Assembly: GCA_013416455.1 (NCBI GenBank)
Contig: JACCES010000019.1
Location: 29,508-93,507 of the forward strand
DNA from: Alcaligenaceae bacterium
GTDB lineage: Bacteria; Pseudomonadota; Gammaproteobacteria; Burkholderiales; Burkholderiaceae_B
DNA length: 64,000 bases
Direction: 5' to 3'
Positions 1 through 8,237 of this stretch are shown here, piece by piece (position 1 is the stretch's first letter; every line of letters starts with the position of its first letter). A program made the translations under genes and the position numbers. Below the pieces are notes generated by a model. The model searched no databases, was not told where the DNA came from, and was given only the letters and a program-made list of their open reading frames with translations.

Positions 1-1
1 G

Positions 2-478
2 TCGATCGATGAATTGATCGCCTACGCGGTCCACAGCCGTTATGACGTCGAACGATCCGAAATCGTCATGACCGAAGACGTATCGCTCGACGAGGTCGAT
101 CTCCCCCCCGGTCAACGATGGCTGCGGCTGGAAGGCCTGCGCCGCGCCGACACGCCACCGGCGGAACCCATCTGCTGGACGCAGGTGCTGGTTGCCATGG
201 AATATGCCGGCGTGGAACGGCTCATGGGCCGCCAGAGGGGGCCCATCTGGCAATTGATCGAAGACATGTACGGGGAACGTCTCGTCGAAGTCGAGCAGAT
301 GCTCCGCGCCCGCCCCGTTCCCGACGAAATCGCGGATGCGCTCGGTGTGCCGCCAGGGTCCTCCGTCGTGGAAGTCAGGCGCACATACCGGACGTCGACC
401 GACAAGATCGCCGAGATATCGAGCAACCTGTATCCCGCTGAAAAATTCCGCTTCAACATGAAGCTGCGCCGCGCCTGA
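2..478 (+). CDS. GntR-family regulator, C-terminal UTRA domain (5' end outside window)
   Basis: The frame is open from the first bases of the window, so this is the 3' part of a gene whose DNA-binding N-terminus lies upstream; the TTG at 14 need not be a real start. About 155 residues remain and look like the effector-binding UTRA fold of HutC-type GntR regulators: a WTQVLVAMEYAGVE stretch, then GPIWQLIEDMYGERLVEVEQ, and a C-terminal VVEVRRTYRT strand. Such proteins sense a small carbon compound and usually repress nearby genes. It lies about 310 bp upstream of, and in the same direction as, a Bug-led catabolic cluster whose promoters carry TTGTAC motifs, so it is the natural candidate regulator. 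Family call is fairly sure; target and ligand are inference. Confidence 0.75.
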   Translation, partial: SIDELIAYAVHSRYDVERSEIVMTEDVSLDEVDLPPGQRWLRLEGLRRADTPPAEPICWTQVLVAMEYAGVERLMGRQRGPIWQLIEDMYGERLVEVEQMLRARPVPDEIADALGVPPGSSVVEVRRTYRTSTDKIAEISSNLYPAEKFRFNMKLRRA

Positions 479-789
479 GGCGCGCTTCCCCCTTCCCCGC
501 CCTTCATCCTCCCTCCCCGTTCCTTTGCCCCCCCCTGGCTGGCCGGAGCCCGCGCCCCGGCCGGGGTCCATCCCCGCCCTGGACACGGCTCGCCCAACCA
601 TCCCGCTGCTGGTCTCATCGCGTATTTGTACAACATGTTCGTACAACTTTTGCTAGGTAATTACCCTAGTTATTTTATTGTATGTGAGGTTGATAATATA
701 AAGTTGTATGGACATAAATTGGCCCTGAGCCTGCGAGGGGAACAATTGTGAACCACACCACACCGCGAAATCAATAAAGGGGACAACTC
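479..789. other. Intergenic region with AT-rich promoter segment
   Basis: No gene is visible. The first 120 bases are extremely C-rich. From about 605 the composition switches to AT-rich up to 720, which holds the TTGTAC-type operator candidates and presumably the promoter of the Bug gene at 790. A further weaker half-site, AGTTGTATG, lies at 702-710. The Bug start is preceded by AAAGGGGA at 777-784. Confidence 0.5.
626..646. promoter_or_regulatory. Candidate GntR operator (two TNGTACNA sites)
   Basis: TTGTACAA at 626-633 is a perfect 8-bp palindrome and TCGTACAA at 639-646 is a near copy 13 bp on. Read as a whole, TTGTAC at 626-631 and GTACAA at 641-646 form an inverted repeat. Similar TTGTACGTA motifs occur at 4049 and 4159, in front of the divergent genes of the same cluster. 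This fits a GntR operator; no binding data. Confidence 0.45.
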
Positions 790-1755
790 ATGCAACGACG
801 TACATTTCTGCAGGCGGCGGGGCTCGCCGCACTCGCAACGGCGGCCGGCGCCAGCCGTGCCGCCTCCTACCCATCCCGCCCGGTGACCATCTGGGTTCCC
901 TATGCAGTGGGCGGCAACGCCGATCTGACTGCGCGCCTGTTTGGCGACGCCCTGTCCAAACAGCTGGGGCAGACCGTCGTCGTCGGCAATAAGCCCGGAG
1001 GCGGCGGCGCCATCGGCGCCACGCACATCATCGAATCCCGCCCCGACGGCTACAACGTATTGCTTTCGGCCCCAAGCGTGTTCTCGGTTACCCCCCATCT
1101 CGTCAAAGTCAGCTACGGCCCCTCGAACATCCGCCCGCTCTGCCTGGTCAGCAAGACACCGCTCGTGCTGGTCGTGCGCAAAGGCAGCAAATTCAAATCG
1201 CTGCAGGAAGTGGTCGAGACAGCCCGCAACTCCCCGAGCAGCATTCCCATGGGTTATGGCGGCCTGGGAACCCCCAACCATCTGGCCATGCTGAACCTCG
1301 AAGCCGTGGGCGGGATACTGCTCAATGGGATCGCGTACAAGGGGTCCGGCCCGATGCTGCAGGACATGCTGGCGGGGCACATCGAACTGGCCGCCGACCA
1401 GATTTCCACATCGAGGCCCTATATAGAATCCGGCGAACTGATCCCGATCGCGGTGTTCGGCTCTCCCCTGGACATTCTGCCCAACGTTCCCTCGGTATCG
1501 ACCCTGGGGGCCGAGCCCTTCGACGTCACGACGTACCTGGGCATCGCGGCCGCGAAAGACACACCTGATACTATTGTCCAGGCCTTTCAAAAGGCCGCCC
1601 GGGAAGCCTTGGCCGACCCCCGCTTCATTTCAGGCATGGAGAACATGAACACCCAGGTGCATTGGGGCACCGCGGACGAATACCAGCAACTCATGAGCAA
1701 CGAAGACGAGTTCATGCGCAAGATGGTCGCCGCGGGACGCATCCAGGCAAGCTGA
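790..1755 (+). CDS. Bug/TctC-family periplasmic solute-binding protein
   Basis: 321-residue receptor of the tripartite tricarboxylate transporter family, which binds carboxylates in the periplasm. The N-terminus MQRRTFLQAAGLAALATAA is an export signal with a twin-arginine-like RRTF and an AAS-type cleavage region near residue 27. The mature protein begins with the family's YPSRPVTIWVPYAVGG motif, followed by VVVGNKPGGGGAIGA and the SRPDGY loop that lines the ligand pocket. No TctA or TctB gene is nearby, so it is an orphan receptor that would need a transporter encoded elsewhere or act in sensing. It lies downstream of the operator at 626 and 43 bp ahead of the amidohydrolase, probably in one transcript. 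Confidence 0.9.
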   Translation: MQRRTFLQAAGLAALATAAGASRAASYPSRPVTIWVPYAVGGNADLTARLFGDALSKQLGQTVVVGNKPGGGGAIGATHIIESRPDGYNVLLSAPSVFSVTPHLVKVSYGPSNIRPLCLVSKTPLVLVVRKGSKFKSLQEVVETARNSPSSIPMGYGGLGTPNHLAMLNLEAVGGILLNGIAYKGSGPMLQDMLAGHIELAADQISTSRPYIESGELIPIAVFGSPLDILPNVPSVSTLGAEPFDVTTYLGIAAAKDTPDTIVQAFQKAAREALADPRFISGMENMNTQVHWGTADEYQQLMSNEDEFMRKMVAAGRIQAS

Positions 1756-1798
1756 ATCCAGGCCCCGTCATTCAACCGTTCCAGACGCGACACATACC

Positions 1799-2677
1799 AT
1801 GATCATCGACGACCCCAGCATCATCGACCCTCCACCCGATTCCGATCCGCGGCCCCCCAGCCTCTACGCCCTGCCTCCGGGCGCGGTGGACACTCATGCC
1901 CATGTCATCGGCACGCACTACATCGAAGAGCGCAGCTACACGCCGCATCCCGCAGCGCCTGAATCCTACGTGCGGATGCTCGATGCGAGCGGCATGGCCC
2001 ACGGGGTCCTGATACAGGTCAGCGTCCATGGAACGGACAACAGCCTGATGCTCGACACACTGGCCCGGCATCCGCAACGGCTGCGTGGCATTGCCGTCGC
2101 CCCGCACGATCTTCCCGCACATCAATGGCAAGCCCTCAAGGATGGCGGTGTCGTGGGCTTGCGGCTGAACGCAACCACAGGCGGCGGTGTCGGTGTGTCA
2201 AAACTGCGGGAATACGAAGCCATCTGCGCAGAACTCGGCTGGCATCTGCAGTTCCTGATCCACGGCCACGAGCTGCCCGCGCTTGCGCCGCAGGTCGGCC
2301 GGCTGAAAGTTCCGGTGATATTCGACCACATGGGCTATGTCACGCCGGAACTCGCCGGCGCCGAAGCCGGCAACGCGCTGATCGGCCTGGTGCGCGATGG
2401 CGCATGGGTCAAGCTTTCCGGGGCCTTCCGCATTTCCAGTGAAGGGCCGCCCTATGCGGACACCACCTCTTTCGCATCCAGACTGGCCGAAACCGCCCCC
2501 GACCGCTGCGTCTGGGGCTCGGACTGGCCCCATGTCGGCTTTCGCGGCCGGATGCCGAACGTCGGCGACCTGCTGGACCTTCTCGCGGCATGGGTGCCGG
2601 ACCCGGCCCGCCGCAATGCGGTCCTGGCCGCCAATCCGCAGCGGCTCTACGGGTTCCCACCGGCGAGCGATGCATGA
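1799..2677 (+). CDS. Amidohydrolase family protein (PDC hydrolase/lactonase-like)
   Basis: 292-residue TIM-barrel metal-dependent hydrolase. Visible motifs are VDTHAHV near residue 30 (metal-binding HxH on strand 1), IHGHELP mid-protein, VIFDHMGYV, VKLSGAFR and, near the end, WGSDWPHV with the terminal aspartate. This order is that of the amidohydrolase-2 group that contains 2-pyrone-4,6-dicarboxylate hydrolase (LigI) and sugar lactonases. It follows the Bug gene in the same direction and probably opens a ring-like or lactone substrate feeding the CoA-dependent steps downstream. The substrate cannot be read from sequence; LigI itself is only one possibility. Confidence 0.82.
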   Translation: MIIDDPSIIDPPPDSDPRPPSLYALPPGAVDTHAHVIGTHYIEERSYTPHPAAPESYVRMLDASGMAHGVLIQVSVHGTDNSLMLDTLARHPQRLRGIAVAPHDLPAHQWQALKDGGVVGLRLNATTGGGVGVSKLREYEAICAELGWHLQFLIHGHELPALAPQVGRLKVPVIFDHMGYVTPELAGAEAGNALIGLVRDGAWVKLSGAFRISSEGPPYADTTSFASRLAETAPDRCVWGSDWPHVGFRGRMPNVGDLLDLLAAWVPDPARRNAVLAANPQRLYGFPPASDA

Positions 2678-2776
2678 CCGGCTGGCGGCGGCGGGATGCG
2701 GGGCCGCCTCCGGTGGCCGCATCAGCATGGCGCCGCCTGACCCCGCCCTGAACGAAGCCCGCGCTTGAACACGGGG

Positions 2777-4042
2777 TCAACGGCAGGCCCGCTCCAGCAT
2801 TTCGCGATGCCCGGGGTGGGCAATTGCAATCAGGGCCCCCCGCCGCGCCGCCTCGGAGCGGCCGCGCACATGGGCAATGCCATATTCCGTGACGTAGCAA
2901 TCGACTTCATGCGCATCGAGCGAACAGGGGTGCTGCGGCGCCAGCGCCGGCACGATGGCGCTGCGGCCATGCCGGTCGCATGAACGCAAGGCAATGATGC
3001 TCAAACCGTGTTCCTGCGCCGCGGCGGCCCTCGCGAAATCCGGCAGGCCGCCGGGCAGCGACACCTGCCGCGCACCCGCCCATTCCGCATTGACCCGCCC
3101 CTGAAGATCGACCTGCAAAGCGCCGTTGATCGCTTTCAAGGATTGCACCTGCCGCAATACCTCCCCCGCGTGCGTAACGGCGCAGGACGCCAGAAACACT
3201 GAAGGGTTGCGGTCCATGAAGGCATAAAGGCCCGCCGTGCCCAATGCCATCGTCGCAACGCTGACGCCCGGCAGATAGCCCTTGCGGCTGTTGTCGATCA
3301 CCCCCGCTTCCATCAAGGCCCGGGCTCCGTCGGTAAGGATGCCCGTGTGCAGGCCCAGCGACTTCAAGTGCGCGGCCTGTCTCAGGACCTGTTCAGGCAA
3401 GGCGCCCACACCGGTCTGCAGAACATCCCCGTCCTTCAACAGCGATACGACATGCCGCGCAATGTCGATATCAACGGTATCGGCATCCGGCGGCGTCATT
3501 TGATGCGGACCATCCTCCGACTGTATGCAGGCATCGATACGGCCCACATCCACCCAGCCCTCCCCCGGAACGACCGGCATGCCCGGGTCGATTTCCGCCA
3601 CCACGAAACGCGCGGCGCGCAGCGCGGCGGGCATGTAATCGACAGCCACCCCCAGATTGCAGCGCCCCGAGGCATCGGGCGGCGCCACCCTCAGCAGCAC
3701 CATCCCCGCCCGCTCGCCCGCGGGAAACAGCGCGGGCATCGCGGACAGCGGCCGGCGCAGCGCCACCACGCGGCCGGCTTCCATGGCCGCGCGCAATCCC
3801 GGTCCCGGCAGAGCGGTGGCGATCTTCAGGGAATCGCGCGCGGGCGCATCCGCATACGGCACCGGCCCGTAAGGCATGAGCGCATACACGCAACGCCCGC
3901 CGAGCATGGGCGCGGATTCCGCCAGCTGGCGCGCCAGCCGCGTGGGGTTGGCAGCGGCGGAATGGATGGTGACCGGCTCACCCGGCCTCAGGCCGCCCAG
4001 CAGATCGCTCAGGTGCGCCAGTTTCTTCAAATTCATCTTCAT
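2777..4042 (-). CDS. Acetyl-CoA hydrolase/transferase family (class I CoA-transferase-like) with Gln at the catalytic Glu position
   Basis: 421-residue member of the acetyl-CoA hydrolase / 4-hydroxybutyrate CoA-transferase family, which moves CoA between acyl-CoAs and free acids through a glutamyl-CoA thioester. The N-half holds the CoA-binding Rossmann-type domain (VTIHSAAANPTRLARQL) and the C-half has DVLQTGVGALPEQV, HTGILTDGA and SIIALRS. In family members I recall, the segment reads ALEVDLxGQVNAE and its Glu is the nucleophile; here it is ALQVDLQGRVNAE, with Gln310 in that place. The gene is divergent from the acyl-CoA dehydrogenase operon and shares a 150-bp promoter region with it. It may be a hydrolase variant, a protein activated by deamidation, or inactive. 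Confidence 0.8.
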   Translation of the reverse strand: MKMNLKKLAHLSDLLGGLRPGEPVTIHSAAANPTRLARQLAESAPMLGGRCVYALMPYGPVPYADAPARDSLKIATALPGPGLRAAMEAGRVVALRRPLSAMPALFPAGERAGMVLLRVAPPDASGRCNLGVAVDYMPAALRAARFVVAEIDPGMPVVPGEGWVDVGRIDACIQSEDGPHQMTPPDADTVDIDIARHVVSLLKDGDVLQTGVGALPEQVLRQAAHLKSLGLHTGILTDGARALMEAGVIDNSRKGYLPGVSVATMALGTAGLYAFMDRNPSVFLASCAVTHAGEVLRQVQSLKAINGALQVDLQGRVNAEWAGARQVSLPGGLPDFARAAAAQEHGLSIIALRSCDRHGRSAIVPALAPQHPCSLDAHEVDCYVTEYGIAHVRGRSEAARRGALIAIAHPGHREMLERACR

Positions 4043-4048
4043 GACAAG

Positions 4049-4057
4049 TTGTACGTA
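4049..4057. promoter_or_regulatory. TTGTACGTA motif, candidate operator
   Basis: TTGTACGTA starts 7 bp upstream of the start codon of the divergent CoA-transferase-like gene, where a ribosome site would be expected, and recurs identically at 4159-4167. No Shine-Dalgarno sequence is visible in front of that ATG, so a bound repressor here could block both transcription and leader function. Confidence 0.35.
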
Positions 4058-4130
4058 TCTATTATTTCACGAGAGAGTATATCGAATAACGAACTCTATT
4101 CAATATACGTGTCATTTTTTTAGCTGATTG

Positions 4131-4167
4131 TTGACGTGAATTATCGTCGATGCCATACTTGTACGTA
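4131..4167 (+). promoter_or_regulatory. Sigma70-like promoter overlapped by TTGTACGTA operator candidate
   Basis: TTGACG at 4131-4136 and CATACT at 4154-4159 are 17 bp apart and would serve as -35 and -10 for the acyl-CoA dehydrogenase operon. A TTGTACGTA copy at 4159-4167 overlaps the -10 and start point, the usual place for repressor binding. Confidence 0.4.
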
Positions 4168-4196
4168 CTTATATAAACCCACAACCGAGGTGATAA

Positions 4197-5375
4197 TTGG
4201 ATACCCCAGGAGCACAAACCCCACTGACCGCGGAAGACGAAGCCGAACTCCTGCATGCCATCGATGCCTGGGCGCGGCGTTCGCTGCGTCCCGAAGTGGT
4301 GCGCGAGTTCGATCATGCGGATCGATATCCCGCGCATATCGTCGAAGAAATGAAAGAGCTCGGGCTTTTCGGGGCGACGATCAGCCCCGAGTACGGCGGC
4401 CTGGGCCTGCCCGCCAGCACCTACGCAAAAATCGTGATGCGTATTTCGTCCGTATGGATGTCCATCACAGGGATCATCAACTCCCATCTGATGCTGGCCC
4501 TGGCCATAGAAAAATTCGGTACTCCGGAACAAAAAAAGAAATGGCTGCCCAGTCTGGCTTCCGGCGAGATCCGGGGGGGGCTGGCACTGACCGAACCGGA
4601 TGCCGGAACCGATCTGCAAGGCATTCGCACGACCGCGCGGCGGGAAGGCGACCACTATGTCATCAATGGCACCAAGACCTGGATCACCAACGCCGTGGAG
4701 GGCTCCTGCTTCGGCCTGCTGGTCAAGACGGACCCGGACGCTCAGCCTCGCCATAAAGGAATGAGCCTTTTCATCGCCCCCAAGAACCCGAATTTCATCA
4801 GCACGCGGAAACTGCCGAAACTCGGGTACAAGGCGATCGACACCGGCGAGCTCATCGCCGACGACTACCGTCTTCCGGCGGAAAACCTCATAGGCGGCGT
4901 CGAGGGCCAGGGTTTCTACCAGACCACGGGCGGGCTGGAGCTCGGGCGGATCAACGTCGCGGCCCGCGGCGCGGGGATCGCGGAAGGCGCCCTCCAGCTG
5001 GCGACGAAGTACGCACAAATCAGGCACACCTTCGGCAAGCCCATAGCGGAACACCAGGCCATTGCATTGAAGCTGGGTGAAATGGTGACCCGCGCACGCG
5101 CGGCGCGGCTGCTCACCCTCGATGCCGCCGCAAGCTTCGATCGAGGCGAACGCTGCGACATGGAAGCCGGCATGGCGAAGTACTTTTCATCCGAAGCCGC
5201 GCTGGAAAACAGCGTCGAGGCGATGCGGATTCATGGCGCCTACGGGTATTCCCAGGAATACGACATCGAAAGGCTGTATCGGGACGCTCCGCTGACATGT
5301 ATCGGGGAAGGCACCAACGAGATGCAGCGCATCATCATCTCCAAGCAGTGGATCAAAAGGAACCCGGAATCATGA
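4197..5375 (+). CDS. Acyl-CoA dehydrogenase
   Basis: 392-residue FAD enzyme that introduces a 2,3-double bond into an acyl-CoA and passes electrons to ETF. N-terminal helical domain, then LALTEPDAGTDLQGI (FAD/substrate loop), NGTKTWITN, and the C-terminal domain with RHTFGKPIAEHQAI and YRDAPLTCIGEGTNE. Glu371 in GEGT aligns with the catalytic base of medium-chain and glutaryl-CoA type enzymes. The TTG at 4197 is the only reasonable start: an in-frame TAA lies directly before it, the next Met is deep inside the fold, and GAGG at 4187-4190 is correctly spaced. It heads an operon whose next three genes each overlap the previous stop by ATGA. The substrate is probably a branched or dicarboxylic acyl-CoA. 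Confidence 0.9.
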   Translation: MDTPGAQTPLTAEDEAELLHAIDAWARRSLRPEVVREFDHADRYPAHIVEEMKELGLFGATISPEYGGLGLPASTYAKIVMRISSVWMSITGIINSHLMLALAIEKFGTPEQKKKWLPSLASGEIRGGLALTEPDAGTDLQGIRTTARREGDHYVINGTKTWITNAVEGSCFGLLVKTDPDAQPRHKGMSLFIAPKNPNFISTRKLPKLGYKAIDTGELIADDYRLPAENLIGGVEGQGFYQTTGGLELGRINVAARGAGIAEGALQLATKYAQIRHTFGKPIAEHQAIALKLGEMVTRARAARLLTLDAAASFDRGERCDMEAGMAKYFSSEAALENSVEAMRIHGAYGYSQEYDIERLYRDAPLTCIGEGTNEMQRIIISKQWIKRNPES

Positions 5376-6583
5376 CGGCCGAGAATGAGCCCAAGTCCGG
5401 CGCCGCATCCCGACCCGCGCACCTGCCGTTGCAGGGCGTCCGGGTGCTCGCGGTCGAGCAATTCGGCGCCTCGCCCTACGGAACGATGTTTCTCGCCCAC
5501 ATGGGCGCGGATGTCATAAAGATCGAGAACCCTTCGACGGAAGGCGATCCGTCCAGGCGGACCGGCCCGTATCTGCTCGACACGCACGACGGCCTTTACT
5601 TCCAGAGCTGGAACACCAATAAGCGCAGCATCGTTCTTGACATCAAATCGAAGGGCGGCCGCTCGGATTTCGAACGCCTGGTCGCACAGGCCGACGTGGT
5701 CATCAACAATCTGCGGGGCGATCAGCCAGAGAAGCTGAAGCTCGATCACGCCGCCCTCTCGCCCTTGAACCCGGCCATCGTATGCGTGCACATCTCGGCC
5801 TACGGCCGCGACAACACCCGCGCGGGCTGGCCCGGATACGACTACCTGATGCAGGCGGAAAGCGGCCTGATGCACTTGACGGGCGAACCCGACACGCCGC
5901 CCGCAAGAATCGGCGCCCCTTCCATCGTGGATCACATGACGGGGATGACGTCCATGGTCGGGCTGCTCGCCGCCCTGCTGCGCGCCCGCGAGACCGGCGA
6001 AGGCTGCGATGTGGATACCTGCCTGTTCGACGTGACGCTGCACCAGCTGGGCTACACCGCCACCTGGCTGCTCAACGAGGGCCACATGTCGGAGCGTCAG
6101 GAACGCAGCGGCCATTACTCGCTCGCTCCCGTCCAGACCTTCCCCACCGCGGACGGATGGATCTTCATCATGTGCATGACGCAGAAATTCTGGGAAGCCT
6201 TGCTGCCCATCATCGGCCGCAACGACCTCGCCGCAATGCCTGAATTCGAAACCCCCGCCACCCGCTACGATCATCGCGGGAAACTCACTGAAATCCTGGA
6301 TGAAACGTTCCGGCGCCATCCCACCGATTACTGGCTGTCCAGGCTGCAAGGCGTGCTGCCCGTGGCGCCCGTCCGCAACCTGGCCGAGGCGCTGCGGGAC
6401 GACTTCGTGGCAGAGTGCGGCATGCTGTCCGTCATGTCGCATCCCAAGCAGGCCGAGCTTCACATGCTGTCCAATCCTTTGAAATTCAACGGCCGGCGAC
6501 CCGCGATCAGAAGCTGTTCGCCGCTGGGCGCCGATACCGAAGCGGTCCTGTCCTCGGTTCCCACGGGGGAAACAACCGAATGA
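5372..6583 (+). CDS. CaiB/BaiF class III CoA-transferase (first of a tandem pair)
   Basis: 403-residue formyl-CoA transferase-type enzyme that transfers CoA from a donor thioester to a carboxylic acid through an aspartyl-CoA intermediate. Visible are the N-terminal VRVLAVEQFGASPYGTM, the MGADVIKIENP motif, the NTNKRSIVLD strand, and Asp187 in SIVDHMTGM, which aligns with the catalytic aspartate. The ATG at 5372 overlaps the acyl-CoA dehydrogenase stop (ATGA), so translation is coupled. A longer frame from 5297 is only an upstream extension inside the previous gene. The next gene is a second, divergent class III protein; these enzymes are dimers, so two subunits or two substrates are both possible. 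Confidence 0.9.
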   Translation: MTAENEPKSGAASRPAHLPLQGVRVLAVEQFGASPYGTMFLAHMGADVIKIENPSTEGDPSRRTGPYLLDTHDGLYFQSWNTNKRSIVLDIKSKGGRSDFERLVAQADVVINNLRGDQPEKLKLDHAALSPLNPAIVCVHISAYGRDNTRAGWPGYDYLMQAESGLMHLTGEPDTPPARIGAPSIVDHMTGMTSMVGLLAALLRARETGEGCDVDTCLFDVTLHQLGYTATWLLNEGHMSERQERSGHYSLAPVQTFPTADGWIFIMCMTQKFWEALLPIIGRNDLAAMPEFETPATRYDHRGKLTEILDETFRRHPTDYWLSRLQGVLPVAPVRNLAEALRDDFVAECGMLSVMSHPKQAELHMLSNPLKFNGRRPAIRSCSPLGADTEAVLSSVPTGETTE

Positions 6584-7695
6584 AGCTGTCCGGAATCCGC
6601 GTCATCGACCTGTCCAACTTCCTGCCCGGCCCTTACCTGACACTGGAAATGGCCGACCATGGCGCACAGGTGATCAAGATCGAGCAGCCCGGGGTGGGCG
6701 ACCCGGGCCGCGGCATCGGGCTGTCCGATGGCCCCCACACCGTCTTCTTCCGCAACCTGAACCGGGGCAAGGACAGTCTGGCCCTGGACCTCAAGACCAG
6801 CCGTGACCGCGAAATACTGCTCGATCTGATCGATACCGCCGACGTTTTCGTGGAGTCCTTCCGCCCCGGCGTGGCCAAACGGCTGGGAGTCGACTACGGC
6901 ACATTGAGCGCCCGCAACCCCCGGCTTGTGTACTGTTCCCTCAGCGCATACGGCCAGGACGGCCCGTATCGCGACCGGCCGGCGCACGATCTGGCCATAC
7001 AGGCGCTCAGTGGCGCGCTGAGCCTGAACGTCGACGCCGCCGGCGCCCCCGCCATCCCCGGCCTGCCCGTGTCCGATTATCTGAGCGCCCTGCATGGCCT
7101 GGCCGGCATCGCCATGGCGCTGCTGCGCCGCGAAAGCACGGGCAAAGGCGACTACCTGGACATTTCCATGATGGACAGCATGGTGGGCGCCCTGCGCAAT
7201 GCCCTGGGCCCCACCTTCGCCGAGGGGCGCCAGCCCGATCCACTGCAGGAACGGACGACCGGCGGCAGCGCCTTTTATCGCATCTACGAAACCCGCGACG
7301 GCCGCCACATCGCACTGGCCGGGCAGGAGCCCAAGTTCGTGCACGCCCTGCTGGACGCGCTGGGCCGCGCGGACCTGGCCCCGCTTTGCCTGCGGGGCCC
7401 GGGAACGCACCAGGCGCCCGTCGTCGAATTCCTGCGGCAGACCTTTCTTCAGGCCACCAGCGAGGAGTGGCGGCGGCGGCTCGAAGCGCTGGACGTCTGC
7501 TTCGGAACGATACAGACACTGCCCGAAGCCATGCGCGACCCCCATGTGCTCGCGCGCCGGATGGTGCTGCACGATGCGGACGGCCGGCCTCATATTGCCA
7601 GCCCCATCCGTTTCCTGGATGAACCTCCGTCTTATGAACTCACGCCACCCGATTTGAATCAGCGCCAGCATCTTGCCAAGGACAAGCAACCATGA
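6580..7695 (+). CDS. CaiB/BaiF class III CoA-transferase (second of the pair)
   Basis: 371-residue paralogue of the preceding gene, starting inside its stop codon (ATGA). It carries IRVIDLSNFLPGPYLTLEM, GAQVIKIEQPG, RGKDSLALDLK and Asp166 in LPVSDYLSALHG as the expected nucleophile. The two proteins differ in length and in most loops, so this is not a recent duplication. Together with the dehydrogenase before it and the MaoC protein after it, it suggests activation of a free acid to its CoA ester, oxidation and hydration. Donor and acceptor acids are unknown. Confidence 0.9.
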   Translation: MKLSGIRVIDLSNFLPGPYLTLEMADHGAQVIKIEQPGVGDPGRGIGLSDGPHTVFFRNLNRGKDSLALDLKTSRDREILLDLIDTADVFVESFRPGVAKRLGVDYGTLSARNPRLVYCSLSAYGQDGPYRDRPAHDLAIQALSGALSLNVDAAGAPAIPGLPVSDYLSALHGLAGIAMALLRRESTGKGDYLDISMMDSMVGALRNALGPTFAEGRQPDPLQERTTGGSAFYRIYETRDGRHIALAGQEPKFVHALLDALGRADLAPLCLRGPGTHQAPVVEFLRQTFLQATSEEWRRRLEALDVCFGTIQTLPEAMRDPHVLARRMVLHDADGRPHIASPIRFLDEPPSYELTPPDLNQRQHLAKDKQP

Positions 7696-8198
7696 CACGC
7701 AACATGATCGAGATCGAACCCGGACGCTTCCGCGAAAGTTTCGGCCGCTATTTCGAGGACTTCGAGATCGGCCACATCTACGAGCACAGGCCGGGACGCA
7801 GCGTCACACAGAACGACAACATCTGGTTCACCCTGCTGACCATGAACACGCACCCCTTGCATTTCGATGACGAATACGCTTCCAAGTCGGAGTTTGGCCA
7901 GGCGCTGGTCAACAGCTGCCTGACGCTGTCCATGGTGGTCGGCATGAGCGTCAGCGACGTCAGCCAGAAAGCCATCGGCAACCTGGGCTGGAGCGACATC
8001 CGGTTGAGCGCCCCCGTGTTCGTCGGAGACACGCTGTACGCCGAATCCACCGTGATCAATAAACGCGAATCCGCCAGCCGGCCCACTCAGGGAATCGTTA
8101 CGGTACAGACGACGGGCAGGAAGGCGGACGGTACCACAGTGATCAGTTTCGAGCGCACCGTTCTGGTTCCCAAGCGCGGCCATGCCATCGACGACTGA
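7692..8198 (+). CDS. MaoC-like hot-dog dehydratase/hydratase
   Basis: 168-residue single hot-dog-fold protein of the MaoC (R-hydratase) family, adding water to an enoyl-CoA. The segment FTLLTMNTHPLHFDDEYA corresponds to the hydratase-2 motif with the conserved His; variants reading TMNxHPxHFD are common in mesaconyl-CoA and similar branched hydratases. GQALVNSCLTLSM and APVFVGDTLYAES complete the fold. The ATG overlaps the CoA-transferase stop by ATGA. It resembles the MaoC gene at 41719, which sits in a cluster with a CitE-like lyase, suggesting both clusters treat C5-type acids. Substrate is inference. Confidence 0.85.
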   Translation: MTRNMIEIEPGRFRESFGRYFEDFEIGHIYEHRPGRSVTQNDNIWFTLLTMNTHPLHFDDEYASKSEFGQALVNSCLTLSMVVGMSVSDVSQKAIGNLGWSDIRLSAPVFVGDTLYAESTVINKRESASRPTQGIVTVQTTGRKADGTTVISFERTVLVPKRGHAIDD

Positions 8199-8237
8199 AA
8201 AACATCCTACTGATCCATAGGCGACCGAGGAAAAACA

